Assembly: GCF_017833525.1 (NCBI RefSeq)
Contig: NZ_JAFICD010000001.1
Span: forward strand, 1,054,001-1,118,000
Length of the DNA stretch: 64,000 bases
Reading direction: 5' to 3'
Source: Duganella sp. 1411
Lineage (GTDB): Bacteria; Pseudomonadota; Gammaproteobacteria; Burkholderiales; Burkholderiaceae_D
In this document: positions 17,423-25,968 of the stretch, in pieces
Numbering within the stretch: position 1 is the stretch's first letter
Layout: each line of letters starts with the position of its first letter
Notes under the pieces: generated by a model
Told to the model about the DNA's origin: nothing
What the model saw: the letters and a program-made list of their open reading frames with translations, nothing else
Database searches by the model: none
Program-made: the position numbers and the translations under genes

Positions 17423-20400
17423 ATGGCCACGCCTTCCGGTTGCGACGTCTGCAAAAAAAGCTCGCTCTCACTGCTGCTGCTCCGCCCCAGCCCCATTTCC
17501 AAAAGCCCTTTGCTGCTCGCATCTGGCTCGCAAAGTGTTGCGGCCGAACCTGCTTCTGTCGCAGGATTGCTGCCTTCGCGTCTGCCAACTGAAGCGCGCT
17601 TCGGGCTGCGCTTGCTGCGCGAGGGCTATGTGCACGTCTACATTCCAAACCCTCCGCCCAGAATGACGCATTGGCGGGTCTACCGGGTGACCCAGCAAGC
17701 AGATCTAGTACCGCAGGAACATGCATTGTTCTCGCAACCGGGCGAACCCGTCGCCTGCGAACGACCAGGTCACATCGCCACAGGCATGAAGGTCCTGAAC
17801 ATCCCTCAAGCGGACAAGATTGCCGAGATCTGGATCGCATACAGCGCCAACCTTTGGAACGAAACATTACGCAAAAAGAATGCTGGCGACGCAGCGGTGA
17901 TGCAGCACGTCTCATTGAGGGGAAGCGGACCGAACACCTTCACACCAACTGCGCAAAAACTTAAAGCCCAAGTGCTGGAATGCGCGCTGACCTCATACAT
18001 CATGGACGGCTCGGCGGAGCAGGATTTCGCATTCAATAGCGTGGCCAAAAGCGTCGACCAGTTGGCGGCGGGATTGGCGGCGGCCGCCGCCACGCATCCA
18101 AAGACTGCCGGCAAAGAAGTTGCGGTGGTACTGCGCGATCCGGTAGCCATCGCAGCGGAACTCAATTCATTACGGATTCGCCGTAACGAGCTCATCAAAC
18201 GGGAATTTTCCAAGCCAGAGGTGCAACATCCACTAAATAGTTCAAATACCATATTAGGTCTGAAGCAATCCGTCGTTGATGAGGCCGAAGCCGCAAGTTT
18301 TGATGAGGTTACACCGATTGTCGAGGAGAAAGAGTTCGGTTTTCGAACTTGGCCACCCGGAACAAATTTCAAGCCTATCTCATCTGCTGAGCGTGAAATG
18401 CTTCTAAAGAAACCACCCCACATCTTGAGACCGCTTAGGAAGGCGCAGCTTCTTAAAAATAAACTGATAATGGGATGGGTAATTTACCCGGATGTTGCTG
18501 AGCGCGCCGCAGAATGGACTAAGAAAAAGTCCGAGCAAAACTGGTCAAAATTTGAACGATATCTAAATGAGGATGAGAGAAAGAACTGGCTCGCAACCTT
18601 CAATAAGAAGCTCGAGCGCGAGCACTACGAGCCTTTACAAAAGATGGAGGATGACTGGTTTTCGGCCGCAATCGACCCAAGGACAGTAGCATATTTTGAT
18701 CGGCACTTTGACTCGGAGTCAAAAGCATCGTTGCTCAATCCTCCAGTGGACAGCGTAACATACGCAATCGAGAGTAAACTGATACATCAACCAGCCCCGA
18801 TTTCCAAGGGGACTGTAAATGAACGCTACGTCGCGCTACTCGATAAGTCAATTGCCGATCCCTCGGCCATAGTGCAACGCGCACTCGCGGGGAACAAAAA
18901 GGAACTGTTCAGTGCGATTCATGAGCAATTGACTGGCGACCCCGGGGCAGAGGGAATGCGTGATAAAACATACGACATTCTCAAGGGATTTAGCGAATTG
19001 AACCGTGTGAGACCGTCGTTGCCATCACATGGCTGGATTGCACATGCTTTGGCACTGTATAGCATAGGGCAGATCACTGCCTTCACTGGCGCCGTGCTTG
19101 CTGTGGCTGGAAAGACCATAGGTGGTCATCCTAGCACTGCGCGAGCAGTTGCTAGGCTTCAAGCCTTTATTTTAGTGCAAAAGATCTGGGAAAATGTGGT
19201 CGAGGGTGCTCTCAAAGGCACAGCCCCGAAGCTGCCCGTACTGATCAAATTCCAGGTCGACGCCAACGAGGCATTGGCCATGCTGGCGGCTCGCTCCGGC
19301 CAAGACCTCGGCACAACGAAGTCCAAGCTCAAGAAATATCGGGCGCAAGGCCGAATGGTGACCTTGACGTTGTTAACCGATACAGACGCAATCAAGGCAG
19401 CTAACGGGAACCTTCAGAATGTTGCAAATGACGCAACCACTGGAAGTGTAAAAATGGGCTCTGCAGCGACCGCGACCGCGATCACAGCAGCAACCGGCAA
19501 AGCGACGATTCTAAGTAAAGATGCTTTTATGGATCTTTACCAAGGTCAAGCTAGCAGAGCGGCAAGAGCGGCCAACGTGCTGCGCGACGCGTTACCCGCA
19601 CTAAATCGAACCGTGACTGGCGCCAACGTTTTGGAGTTATCAAAAACGTTGGATGCCCGATTGGCCTTGGGCAGCATGGCAATCCAAATCATCGGCATGT
19701 GGAACGGTATCCAGGCGATGCTAGCAGCCAAGACAGATAGCGATAGGCTTGATGCAGCCTACGGAGCGATGGATAGCGTCATGGGGTTCACCGGCGGAGC
19801 GGTGCAAATGGCCACACTTTTTGGGGAAATTAGGCTTATAAACCGGGTAGCTGCGCAGACCGGTTCGCTTGCCGGGCAAGCTGGAGCGAATGCTGTCGCC
19901 CAGAGTGTAGGGATCGGACTGCTGAAATTTCTAGGGAATGCCACCGGCGCTGCCGGGGGCGTAATCAACTACCTCGCATCTACCAAGAAAGCCGGTGATC
20001 AATACGTTCAAGGCAACGACGATGTAGCAGCGCTTTACCGTCTCTCCGCCATTGCCTCTGCGGGAACCGGATTGGCCGCTGGCGCCTTAATGGTTGGCAG
20101 TGCCGCCCAGACGCTATCCGCGAATGCCGTGGGAGGCGCGGTGGTAAGGACCGTCGCCACACGATTAGCAGGCGGAGCGGTGGTTGGTACGATCGCAGGC
20201 GTGGGGCTGACGGTGTCCGGCATAGGATTGGTGCTATTGGGAGCAGGCGTGCTCTTTCAAGTTGGAGCGGTCGTACTGACGCCAAGCGATACTCAGCGCT
20301 GGGTGGCGAGGAGTTACTTCGGCAATAGTGGCTTCCCATTCTATGGCGACCGAGATGATAAGTTTCCCAAGGGGAACTGGACGGCAGAAAGACAGGGACT

Positions 20401-20440
20401 TGAGGAACTATTGAAGGGCCCAGTAGAAGACGAAAAATAG
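17423..20440 (+). CDS. VasX-like pore-forming T6SS effector (BTH_I2691-type)
   Basis: A 1005-aa effector. The N-terminus (SGCDVCKKSSLSLLLLRPSP, then LPTEARFGLRLLREGYVHVYI and a WRVYRVTQQADLV strand) fits the VasX N-terminal domain family. The middle is charged and helical. The C-terminal 300 residues hold several hydrophobic helices (GTGLAAGALMVGSAAQ and the Gly/Val-rich stretch near residues 915-965), as in colicin-like membrane-perforating toxins. It follows a DUF4123 adaptor and precedes a DUF6708 membrane protein, so it is probably delivered by VgrG1 to the target's inner membrane. Base composition becomes visibly more AT-rich after codon 270. A headless copy of its C-terminus lies at 21.96-22.67 kb. 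Confidence 0.85.
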   Translation: MATPSGCDVCKKSSLSLLLLRPSPISKSPLLLASGSQSVAAEPASVAGLLPSRLPTEARFGLRLLREGYVHVYIPNPPPRMTHWRVYRVTQQADLVPQEHALFSQPGEPVACERPGHIATGMKVLNIPQADKIAEIWIAYSANLWNETLRKKNAGDAAVMQHVSLRGSGPNTFTPTAQKLKAQVLECALTSYIMDGSAEQDFAFNSVAKSVDQLAAGLAAAAATHPKTAGKEVAVVLRDPVAIAAELNSLRIRRNELIKREFSKPEVQHPLNSSNTILGLKQSVVDEAEAASFDEVTPIVEEKEFGFRTWPPGTNFKPISSAEREMLLKKPPHILRPLRKAQLLKNKLIMGWVIYPDVAERAAEWTKKKSEQNWSKFERYLNEDERKNWLATFNKKLEREHYEPLQKMEDDWFSAAIDPRTVAYFDRHFDSESKASLLNPPVDSVTYAIESKLIHQPAPISKGTVNERYVALLDKSIADPSAIVQRALAGNKKELFSAIHEQLTGDPGAEGMRDKTYDILKGFSELNRVRPSLPSHGWIAHALALYSIGQITAFTGAVLAVAGKTIGGHPSTARAVARLQAFILVQKIWENVVEGALKGTAPKLPVLIKFQVDANEALAMLAARSGQDLGTTKSKLKKYRAQGRMVTLTLLTDTDAIKAANGNLQNVANDATTGSVKMGSAATATAITAATGKATILSKDAFMDLYQGQASRAARAANVLRDALPALNRTVTGANVLELSKTLDARLALGSMAIQIIGMWNGIQAMLAAKTDSDRLDAAYGAMDSVMGFTGGAVQMATLFGEIRLINRVAAQTGSLAGQAGANAVAQSVGIGLLKFLGNATGAAGGVINYLASTKKAGDQYVQGNDDVAALYRLSAIASAGTGLAAGALMVGSAAQTLSANAVGGAVVRTVATRLAGGAVVGTIAGVGLTVSGIGLVLLGAGVLFQVGAVVLTPSDTQRWVARSYFGNSGFPFYGDRDDKFPKGNWTAERQGLEELLKGPVEDEK

Positions 20441-20491
20441 GGTCTGGTTTTCGAATAACATCCGAAATAGATCAATAATGAGAATTAAATT

Positions 20492-21448
20492 ATGCACAAA
20501 GAAAAATTAGAAGAAAAATCCAGCAATAATATTTCAGGAGCGATCAAAAAATTCGACAAGCACAAGAGCGCCGCCTCGACCGCACTGACTTTTTGGTTGA
20601 TAAAAAAAACCTATTCAGATGCGATTGAATACACGGGGATTGCTAGAGGAACAAGAGGCCTTATTATTTTTGCTGGCCTCATTGCATCCTCGCTAGGATT
20701 TTGGTTTGGCTGGCGTTTAATACTTGATAGTTTGCGATGGGGAATAGATGGATTTGTTGGTTGGTTTTCAATTCTATGCGCTATAGGTAGTTTAATATTT
20801 GGCTTTTATATCGCTATAAAATCGGTGCGATTGGAATTCTTCAGGCCGGAAGATGAACCTACAATATTCGATCGTAAAAACCGTAAAGTCTATCGTATTT
20901 ATCGCGAGACTTACTCGGGATGGAGGGGGCTTTTGCGACCTTGGCCGGTAAAGACTGCGACATATGAATGGGATCTGGTTGACGCGGAACACCATGCCCA
21001 GCTGAATTCCAATACTGCTACTGTAAGTCGCATTCATAGCTTGGTCTTTTTAGTCAGAAAAAATTCAGCTGACCCATCTATAGTTGACACATTTCAAATT
21101 GGCAACAGCATGCAGATGAGTGAAGTCACCGTGCCAGCAGTCTGGGAACACATCAGACGATTCATGGAAGAAAATGGACCACACTTGTTGCCTGGGGAGG
21201 TCTTATTTTCTTTCGAAAAGCCCAAGAATTGGTGGGAGTCTGTATTGAGTGCAGGTCCTTATGGTGGGAATTTTAAAAATATATGGCAACACCATAGGTT
21301 TTTTGCAGTCGCCTCGTTGATTTTTTTTCCTATTATTTTTCCGTTCATCATCTTAGTAGGCAGTTTTGCTTGGCTGAGCTTTGAAACATCTACGCGTATT
21401 GGTTGGGCACCCGAAGTTTTGCAGGCAGTCGGCGATCCAATTAGCTAG
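20492..21448 (+). CDS. DUF6708-like membrane protein, probable immunity protein for the VasX-like toxin
   Basis: A 318-aa protein with two adjacent N-terminal helices (around residues 62-82 and 93-113) and a C-terminal helix pair (about residues 270-295). Between them is a soluble region containing RPEDEPTIFDRKNRKVYRIYRETYSG, which resembles DUF6708 proteins found after VasX-like effectors. Immunity to pore-formers is usually an inner-membrane protein, so location and topology fit. The gene is clearly AT-richer than the backbone, a sign of transfer. The start lacks a strong ribosome-binding site. Confidence 0.68.
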   Translation: MHKEKLEEKSSNNISGAIKKFDKHKSAASTALTFWLIKKTYSDAIEYTGIARGTRGLIIFAGLIASSLGFWFGWRLILDSLRWGIDGFVGWFSILCAIGSLIFGFYIAIKSVRLEFFRPEDEPTIFDRKNRKVYRIYRETYSGWRGLLRPWPVKTATYEWDLVDAEHHAQLNSNTATVSRIHSLVFLVRKNSADPSIVDTFQIGNSMQMSEVTVPAVWEHIRRFMEENGPHLLPGEVLFSFEKPKNWWESVLSAGPYGGNFKNIWQHHRFFAVASLIFFPIIFPFIILVGSFAWLSFETSTRIGWAPEVLQAVGDPIS

Positions 21449-21661
21449 ACTGCCGGCGCGGCAGCAATGTCTTCGATGTTGCGCGGGCCTAAGCGCCGCA
21501 GCGCGGCGGCAAGACGTCTGTGATTGGTGACGCCGTTTACCAAGACGTTGCCAAGCGCCGGAAACGCTGGTACCAACGTCGAATGGCATACTATGAAGCC
21601 CAATTTGCATAAGGGCTCAATAAGAACCACTTCTACGGCTCGCCCTCCCCCCCGCTGAAGG
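21449..21661. other. Debris between module 1 and the IS30 remnant
   Basis: No convincing gene. One plus-strand frame gives a short stretch (about 21490-21611) reading GKTSVIGDAVYQDV and ending YYEAQFA-stop, with no start codon; it may be the tail of a lost protein. A minus-strand 61-codon frame (21445-21630) is equally short. A run of seven C's lies near 21650. This looks like decayed sequence between two insertion events. Confidence 0.35.
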
Positions 21662-21957
21662 CTAACTCAGGTGTCGTGCATAGTACAAAGGCCAAGCATG
21701 CTGATCCCCTTGGACCGCACGATAGGCTTCGCGCCCGCCGTTGCGTTTGATTTCCCTGCTGATGGTCGATGGTCCGCGTTCGAGGCGCGCTGCGAGTGCG
21801 CGGACTGACTCTTCGGTGACGGCGGATCGGGATATTTCTTCGCCTTCAGTAAGCGTCAGAGCCCGCGCGGCGCAGCACCGCTGTCCGGCGGAACGCCGCC
21901 CGCCTCCGCTAGAATCCGTTGGATCGACGAGTGGTTTCGATCAAAACATTTGAAGGG
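21662..21957 (-). pseudogene. IS30-family transposase remnant (N-terminal fragment, frameshifted)
   Basis: On the minus strand, one frame reads FDRNHSSIQRILAEAGGVPP. After a frameshift near 21860 the adjacent frame reads ALTLTEGEEISRSAVTEESV, then LAARLERGPSTISREIKRNGG and REAYRAVQGDQHAW. This is the helix-turn-helix N-terminal region of IS30 transposases (…GRAPSTVSRE..RNGG…). The DDE catalytic part is missing, and no terminal inverted repeats could be identified, so the element is dead and truncated. It abuts the effector fragment on its right. Confidence 0.8.
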
Positions 21958-22668
21958 AATCACCTTGTTTCCAGTGTTCCCACATCAAAAGTACATTCAG
22001 CGGCCGCCCGTAGTAGGACGACTACAGTGCTAAGTAAAACCGCCTTTTTGCGGCTCTATCAGGGGCAATTAAGTACTGCCGGCAAAACGGCCAACGTACT
22101 TCGTGACGCATTGCCGGCGTTGAACAGAACGATGACAGGCCCCAACGTCGTTGAACTCACAAAGACACTCGACGTGCGCTTTGCGCTGGCGAGTATGGCG
22201 ATACAGGTGATCGGTATGTGGAACGGCGTGAAGAGTTGGTTCAACGCAACTTCCGATAGTTCTCGGACCGATGCAACATATGGCGTACTAGATAGTCTGT
22301 TTGGCTTCACTGGAGGCGCATTGCAACTGAGCGCCGTGTATGCGGCGGTCGCCCAAAGCGCCTGCATAGGGGCACTTAAGTTTTTCGGCTGTGCGACTGG
22401 CATAGCCGGTGGCGGCATAAATTTAGTCGCATCTTGGAAGAAAAGAAATGACCAGAATAAACTCGGCAATTCGACGGCAGCCGAACTGGATACGATGTCA
22501 GCATTAGCGTCGGGAGGTACATTGTCGACATCAACTGCGCTAACAGCAGGTTCATTAGCTGGAACACTCGCGGCACGAGCCGTAGGTGGCGCAATGGTTG
22601 AAGCCGTAGCCGTTCGCTTGGGTGCGAACGCAGTCTTAGCAACCGTTGGCGGTACTCGGGGCGTTTAG
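21958..22668 (+). pseudogene. Headless copy of the VasX-like toxin C-terminus
   Basis: From about 22023 the frame reads TVLSKTAFLRLYQG, then ANVLRDALPALNRTMTGPNV and LASMAIQVIGMWNGV. This is clearly homologous to residues of about 690-960 of the VasX-like effector at 17.4-20.4 kb. It lacks the whole N-terminal two thirds and has an internal deletion (the segment between GGALQLSAVYA and AVAQSACIGALKFFG is shorter). It is AT-rich and has no credible start codon. It is either a relic of an earlier toxin or a silent cassette for recombination with the intact effector. Confidence 0.85.
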
Positions 22669-22682
22669 CACGAATTACCGCA

Positions 22683-23138
22683 TCATCCGCCATGATTTTT
22701 ACCCCCTTTGGCAGCCTCACTCAAACCTTTCGCACTAGGCTGAGGGCGCCCCACGCTTGTGGAGAGCTCGACCGTTTCGTCTGGGTAAATATGAATCCCC
22801 AAATACTGAGCGCCGGGCAGAATATCAAGCAGCTCAAGACGATTCTTGTTGACGAGGGTATCTCCATTGCGCGGTAAACCTTCAGGCCCGCCAAGCCTCC
22901 AGGTGACCGTCTTCGGCCCTAAAGTTAACGACACCCCACCCGTGACGCCCTTCCCTGTATTGGGGTACGCCCCGGAAGCCTCATCGACTTTCCCATCGAT
23001 GTTAACCTCAAAAATCGGCCGATCCCAATAGCTGAACACGACAACATTCAAAACCACTTTCATCGACTTCGCCTCGCAAGCCATAATAAAAAAAAGGGAA
23101 CCCAGCGCTGTGATGAACACGCGACGGCTAAGGTGCAT
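22683..23138 (-). CDS. Lipoprotein, paralogue of the Tle1-linked immunity candidate
   Basis: A 151-aa exported protein starting MHLSRRVFITALGSLFFIMACEAK, with a basic n-region, hydrophobic core and lipobox-like IMAC. The mature part (VVFSYWDRPIFEVNIDG, GAYPNTGKGVTGGVSLTLGPKTVTW, LGIHIYPDETVELSTSVG) closely parallels the lipoprotein at 25.4-25.9 kb, so the two are duplicates flanking the lipase gene. Periplasmic lipoproteins next to Tle effectors are typical immunity proteins that block the lipase. An upstream ATG at 23171 is possible, but the signal peptide fits the start at 23138 better. Confidence 0.72.
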   Translation of the reverse strand: MHLSRRVFITALGSLFFIMACEAKSMKVVLNVVVFSYWDRPIFEVNIDGKVDEASGAYPNTGKGVTGGVSLTLGPKTVTWRLGGPEGLPRNGDTLVNKNRLELLDILPGAQYLGIHIYPDETVELSTSVGRPQPSAKGLSEAAKGGKNHGG

Positions 23139-23171
23139 ATCCGTTGAGATTACTGGACACATGACAACCAC

Positions 23172-23421
23172 TCAATTAATTCGGGAATCTTATCCGGTCG
23201 CACTCCGCCGCCACGGCCGTCGGCGCGCCAGGAACGCCTTCTGCGCGCTGTCGGCAAAGGCGTACCAGTTTTCCACTACGATTAGTTTCGCGGCTCGCCG
23301 TGCGCCTCGGCCTTGGGGGCGTCGATGCTTTCCTGGCTCAGCATGCCTGAGGTAGGCGTCAGCATCGCCTTCAACGGCGCCGCCTTGTCGGCGAGCTTGA
23401 AAGCGTCAGTTCTGCTGCCAG
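23172..23421 (-). pseudogene. vgrG/DUF4123 recombination scar
   Basis: Read on the minus strand immediately after the lipase stop, the sequence gives KLADKAAPLKAMLTPTSGML and SQESIDAPKAEAHGEPRN, nearly identical to an internal segment of VgrG2 (DNA 27470-27560). It is followed by VENWYAFADSAQKAFL, which matches the N-terminal region of the DUF4123 adaptor at 26.8 kb (WNWYAIADSAQND). Neither piece is a functional gene. It records a former vgrG-adaptor junction placed between the lipase and the second lipoprotein gene. Confidence 0.85.
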
Positions 23422-25434
23422 TCATTGCCCTTTCACAGTCCGCTTAATCCAGTTCACGCCGCGGTCATACAACCTTTCCGCGCTATCTTCCATATCGCCG
23501 ATTTTCTTCGCTCCCGCCCTGGCCGCATCCTTGCCCGCCTTGGTAGTGGCGTTGTAGGCGTCGCCCACGGCATCGGCGGCCGCCTGCGCTTTACGACGCG
23601 CATACGCGGCAGCTTCCTGCGCTTGGTGCTGAGCGGCTTCGGCGGCGTCATTAGCAGCCTTGGCCGTGGCGTCGTAGGCGCGCTTGGTCGCCGCAGCGGC
23701 TTCGTCGGCTTTTTGCCGCGCGTAGTCGGCAGCTTCCCGCGCTTTACGCTGGGTATAGGCTGCCGCCTCTTCCGCTTTGCGCTTGGCGTATTCGGCGGCT
23801 TCTTCGGCCTTGCGCTGGGCCGCTTCGGCGGTGTCCTTGGCTGCCTTGGTAGTGGCGTCGACCGCTTCGCCGACCTGCTTCTTGCCGGACTCATAGGCGT
23901 TGCCGACGGTTTCAGTCACCGCGTCGCTCTTGGCGACGACCCAGTTTCCCCATTCCGTCCAGACGCTGACGTTCGATTCCCACACCCCCCGCGGCTTGAA
24001 GTAGCTGAACGGCTCGATGTTGCCAATGAAATCGACTTTCGAGTCGTGGACGAACTGCGACACGAACTTGACCACACCGTCACTTGCCGGCTTGTCCCAA
24101 GCGGCTAACTGCCATTCTTCAGGTTTGATATATTGGGCATAGCTATTCACGGCGGAGCCGCCGATCCGCAGCCATTCGCCGGCTTTGGCCACTTCGCGAT
24201 ATCGGTCCACTTCCCATGCCATGCCCTTGGGCCCCAGGGATTTGAACGTGCTCGCCGCGCGGCTGCGGGCACCCGGAGTCTCGATGCCCCTGCGATGGAT
24301 GGTTCCACTCGCGCTGTAAAACACCTCGAGGTGGCGCTTCATCTGGTTCTCGACAGTGCCACTCATGGCGCCGCAGGCCGCCATATAATCGCGGTAGGCG
24401 GCTTCCGTCGCATCCAAACACTCAAATCGCTCCGTGAAGAGTCCATACATCGTCTCTTCAATCTCTTTATAGCTCCTCATCCTGACGCCGTTGGAAACGG
24501 CCTCGCGCATCATGTCCCGCATGGGAATACGCGCATAGTTATTCTGGATGCCCTGATCGTCCGCCGTATAACCGCCGCCGACGTCGGAGTGCACACCGGG
24601 ATAGACATTTTCGACCCACTCCCCGGCCAGTTTCCCGTTTTTCCTGATGAGATCAACCGGAAAGGCGACCCGGACCTCATGCGCCGCCACATAATGAACG
24701 CAGCGTTCGATCAAAGGCGATACCACCAATTCACGATCCCGGAATGGCAACTGGACGTTGTGCGCGGGCAGACCGAAAGAAGCGACCGTGTCGAAGATGC
24801 CGAGAAAGCTGGGCCGCATCGGATAGTTTTCGAGCAATAAGTCCGAGCCACTTTTCTTACAATTGCTGATAATGCGGTAGGAAAACGCCCGCGCCAACGC
24901 CGCCCCACGCGAAAAGCCAAAAAACGACATGTCGATCATTTTGATCAAGCGGTGTTTTGCCAGCGCCTCGTGGACTTTGGCCCTGGCCTTGGCGCTGCCG
25001 GCGGCGGCGTATTTTTCCACCTCGAGGCCTTGCTCTTTCGCTTGAACAAGGAGCGCATCATACAACCGTTGGTTCACGCCGTCCTCGCCCTGACGCAGCC
25101 TGCGCTCGCCACCACCACCGAAGCCCAAGCCTTCGATGTTATCTTCTATCCAGACCCCGGCCGAGTCGAGCCAGTTGCCGGCCGTGCCGTTGAAGGTGGT
25201 GCCCACTCCCGAGATATAGATCGGATACACGTTCGCTTGTTGGCGCATCGCCATCGTCAACCGTCCGACATTGCTCCACTTCTGTTTCTCCCCGTCCTCC
25301 TCCCGGTTGTTCCCGGTACCATCGAAGAAAAGACTGATGTGTACGACATCGCGGCAGTCCTGGAACGGACCGGCCGGTTCGTCGGGCACATCCCGGCTGG
25401 CAGCCTCAACGGCAGGTATCGCCTCATTTGCCAT
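23422..25434 (-). CDS. Tle1-family (DUF2235) phospholipase effector with LEA-like repeat tail
   Basis: About 670 aa. Residues 30-330 form a DUF2235 alpha/beta-hydrolase: SLFFDGTGNN, the nucleophile elbow FFGFSRGAALARAF (Ser near residue 175), IFDTVASFG and YPGVHSDVGGGY (Asp/His). This is the Tle1 class of T6SS phospholipases that attack target membranes from the periplasm. Residues 505-640 form an alanine-rich helical tail with successive 11-residue units (AQRKAEEAAEY, AKRKAEEAAAY, TQRKAREAADY, ARQKADEAAAA), as in late-embryogenesis-abundant (LEA) proteins. A GTG at 25443 is an alternative start; either start overlaps the upstream lipoprotein gene. Confidence 0.88.
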   Translation of the reverse strand: MANEAIPAVEAASRDVPDEPAGPFQDCRDVVHISLFFDGTGNNREEDGEKQKWSNVGRLTMAMRQQANVYPIYISGVGTTFNGTAGNWLDSAGVWIEDNIEGLGFGGGGERRLRQGEDGVNQRLYDALLVQAKEQGLEVEKYAAAGSAKARAKVHEALAKHRLIKMIDMSFFGFSRGAALARAFSYRIISNCKKSGSDLLLENYPMRPSFLGIFDTVASFGLPAHNVQLPFRDRELVVSPLIERCVHYVAAHEVRVAFPVDLIRKNGKLAGEWVENVYPGVHSDVGGGYTADDQGIQNNYARIPMRDMMREAVSNGVRMRSYKEIEETMYGLFTERFECLDATEAAYRDYMAACGAMSGTVENQMKRHLEVFYSASGTIHRRGIETPGARSRAASTFKSLGPKGMAWEVDRYREVAKAGEWLRIGGSAVNSYAQYIKPEEWQLAAWDKPASDGVVKFVSQFVHDSKVDFIGNIEPFSYFKPRGVWESNVSVWTEWGNWVVAKSDAVTETVGNAYESGKKQVGEAVDATTKAAKDTAEAAQRKAEEAAEYAKRKAEEAAAYTQRKAREAADYARQKADEAAAATKRAYDATAKAANDAAEAAQHQAQEAAAYARRKAQAAADAVGDAYNATTKAGKDAARAGAKKIGDMEDSAERLYDRGVNWIKRTVKGQ

Positions 25435-25909
25435 GCCGATCACCCATTTTTGCGGCTTCCTTTTCCCCGCGCGCGGTTGCGTGCGGGAAATTGACCGAGG
25501 TTATAAGCTCAACCGTGTCATCTGGATAGATATGAACCGATATAAATTTCGCTCCTGGCACGATCTGATTCTGACTCAGCTCGAGCGCGTTTTTGTTATG
25601 AACCCTTTCCCCAATACGGGGCGCGCCTTTCGGCCCGTCGAGCTTCCAGGTGACGATCTTGGGACCCAGCTTGAGTGCAAAGCCGGTGGTCGTAGTTTTG
25701 CCGGTTTCTGGGTACGCGCCTGATACCTCGTAGCCGATGCCATCGACATTGACGGCGAAGATCGGTCGATCCAGGTAGTTAAACACCACCAAATCCAGCA
25801 CAACACGCATATCCTTAGCCTCGCAAGCGTTAAGTAAAAGAAAACCACAGGCGGCGAGCATCAGATTGCGCCGCTTCACCGGTATACCGTTCTTGAATTT
25901 TTTTTCCAC
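25424..25909 (-). CDS. Lipoprotein, probable immunity protein for the Tle1-like lipase
   Basis: A 161-aa exported protein (GTG start, MEKKFKNGIPVKRRNLMLAA, then FLLLNACEAK with lipobox LNAC). The mature domain shares VLDLVVFNYLDRPIFAVNVDG, GAYPETGKTTTTG, LKLGPKIVTWKLDGPKG and VHIYPDDTVELITSV with its paralogue at 22.7 kb. It resembles small DUF3304-like lipoproteins that accompany T6SS lipases, but I am not sure of that family name. It ends overlapping the start of the lipase gene, so immunity is translated before toxin. Confidence 0.75.
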   Translation of the reverse strand: MEKKFKNGIPVKRRNLMLAACGFLLLNACEAKDMRVVLDLVVFNYLDRPIFAVNVDGIGYEVSGAYPETGKTTTTGFALKLGPKIVTWKLDGPKGAPRIGERVHNKNALELSQNQIVPGAKFISVHIYPDDTVELITSVNFPHATARGEKEAAKMGDRHGK

Positions 25910-25968
25910 AATATCCTAATCCCTATTCAGCCGCGCATAGGCTTGGCTGTTTGATGCGCCGCAGGCAA

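Noticed and set aside
21445..21630. 61-codon minus-strand ORF after the DUF6708 gene
   Set aside because: No recognisable domain or ribosome-binding site; in decayed sequence.
23575..23835. Repeated DNA within the lipase gene that could suggest a CRISPR-like array
   Set aside because: Period is 33 bases with no spacers and keeps reading frame; it encodes 11-residue protein repeats.
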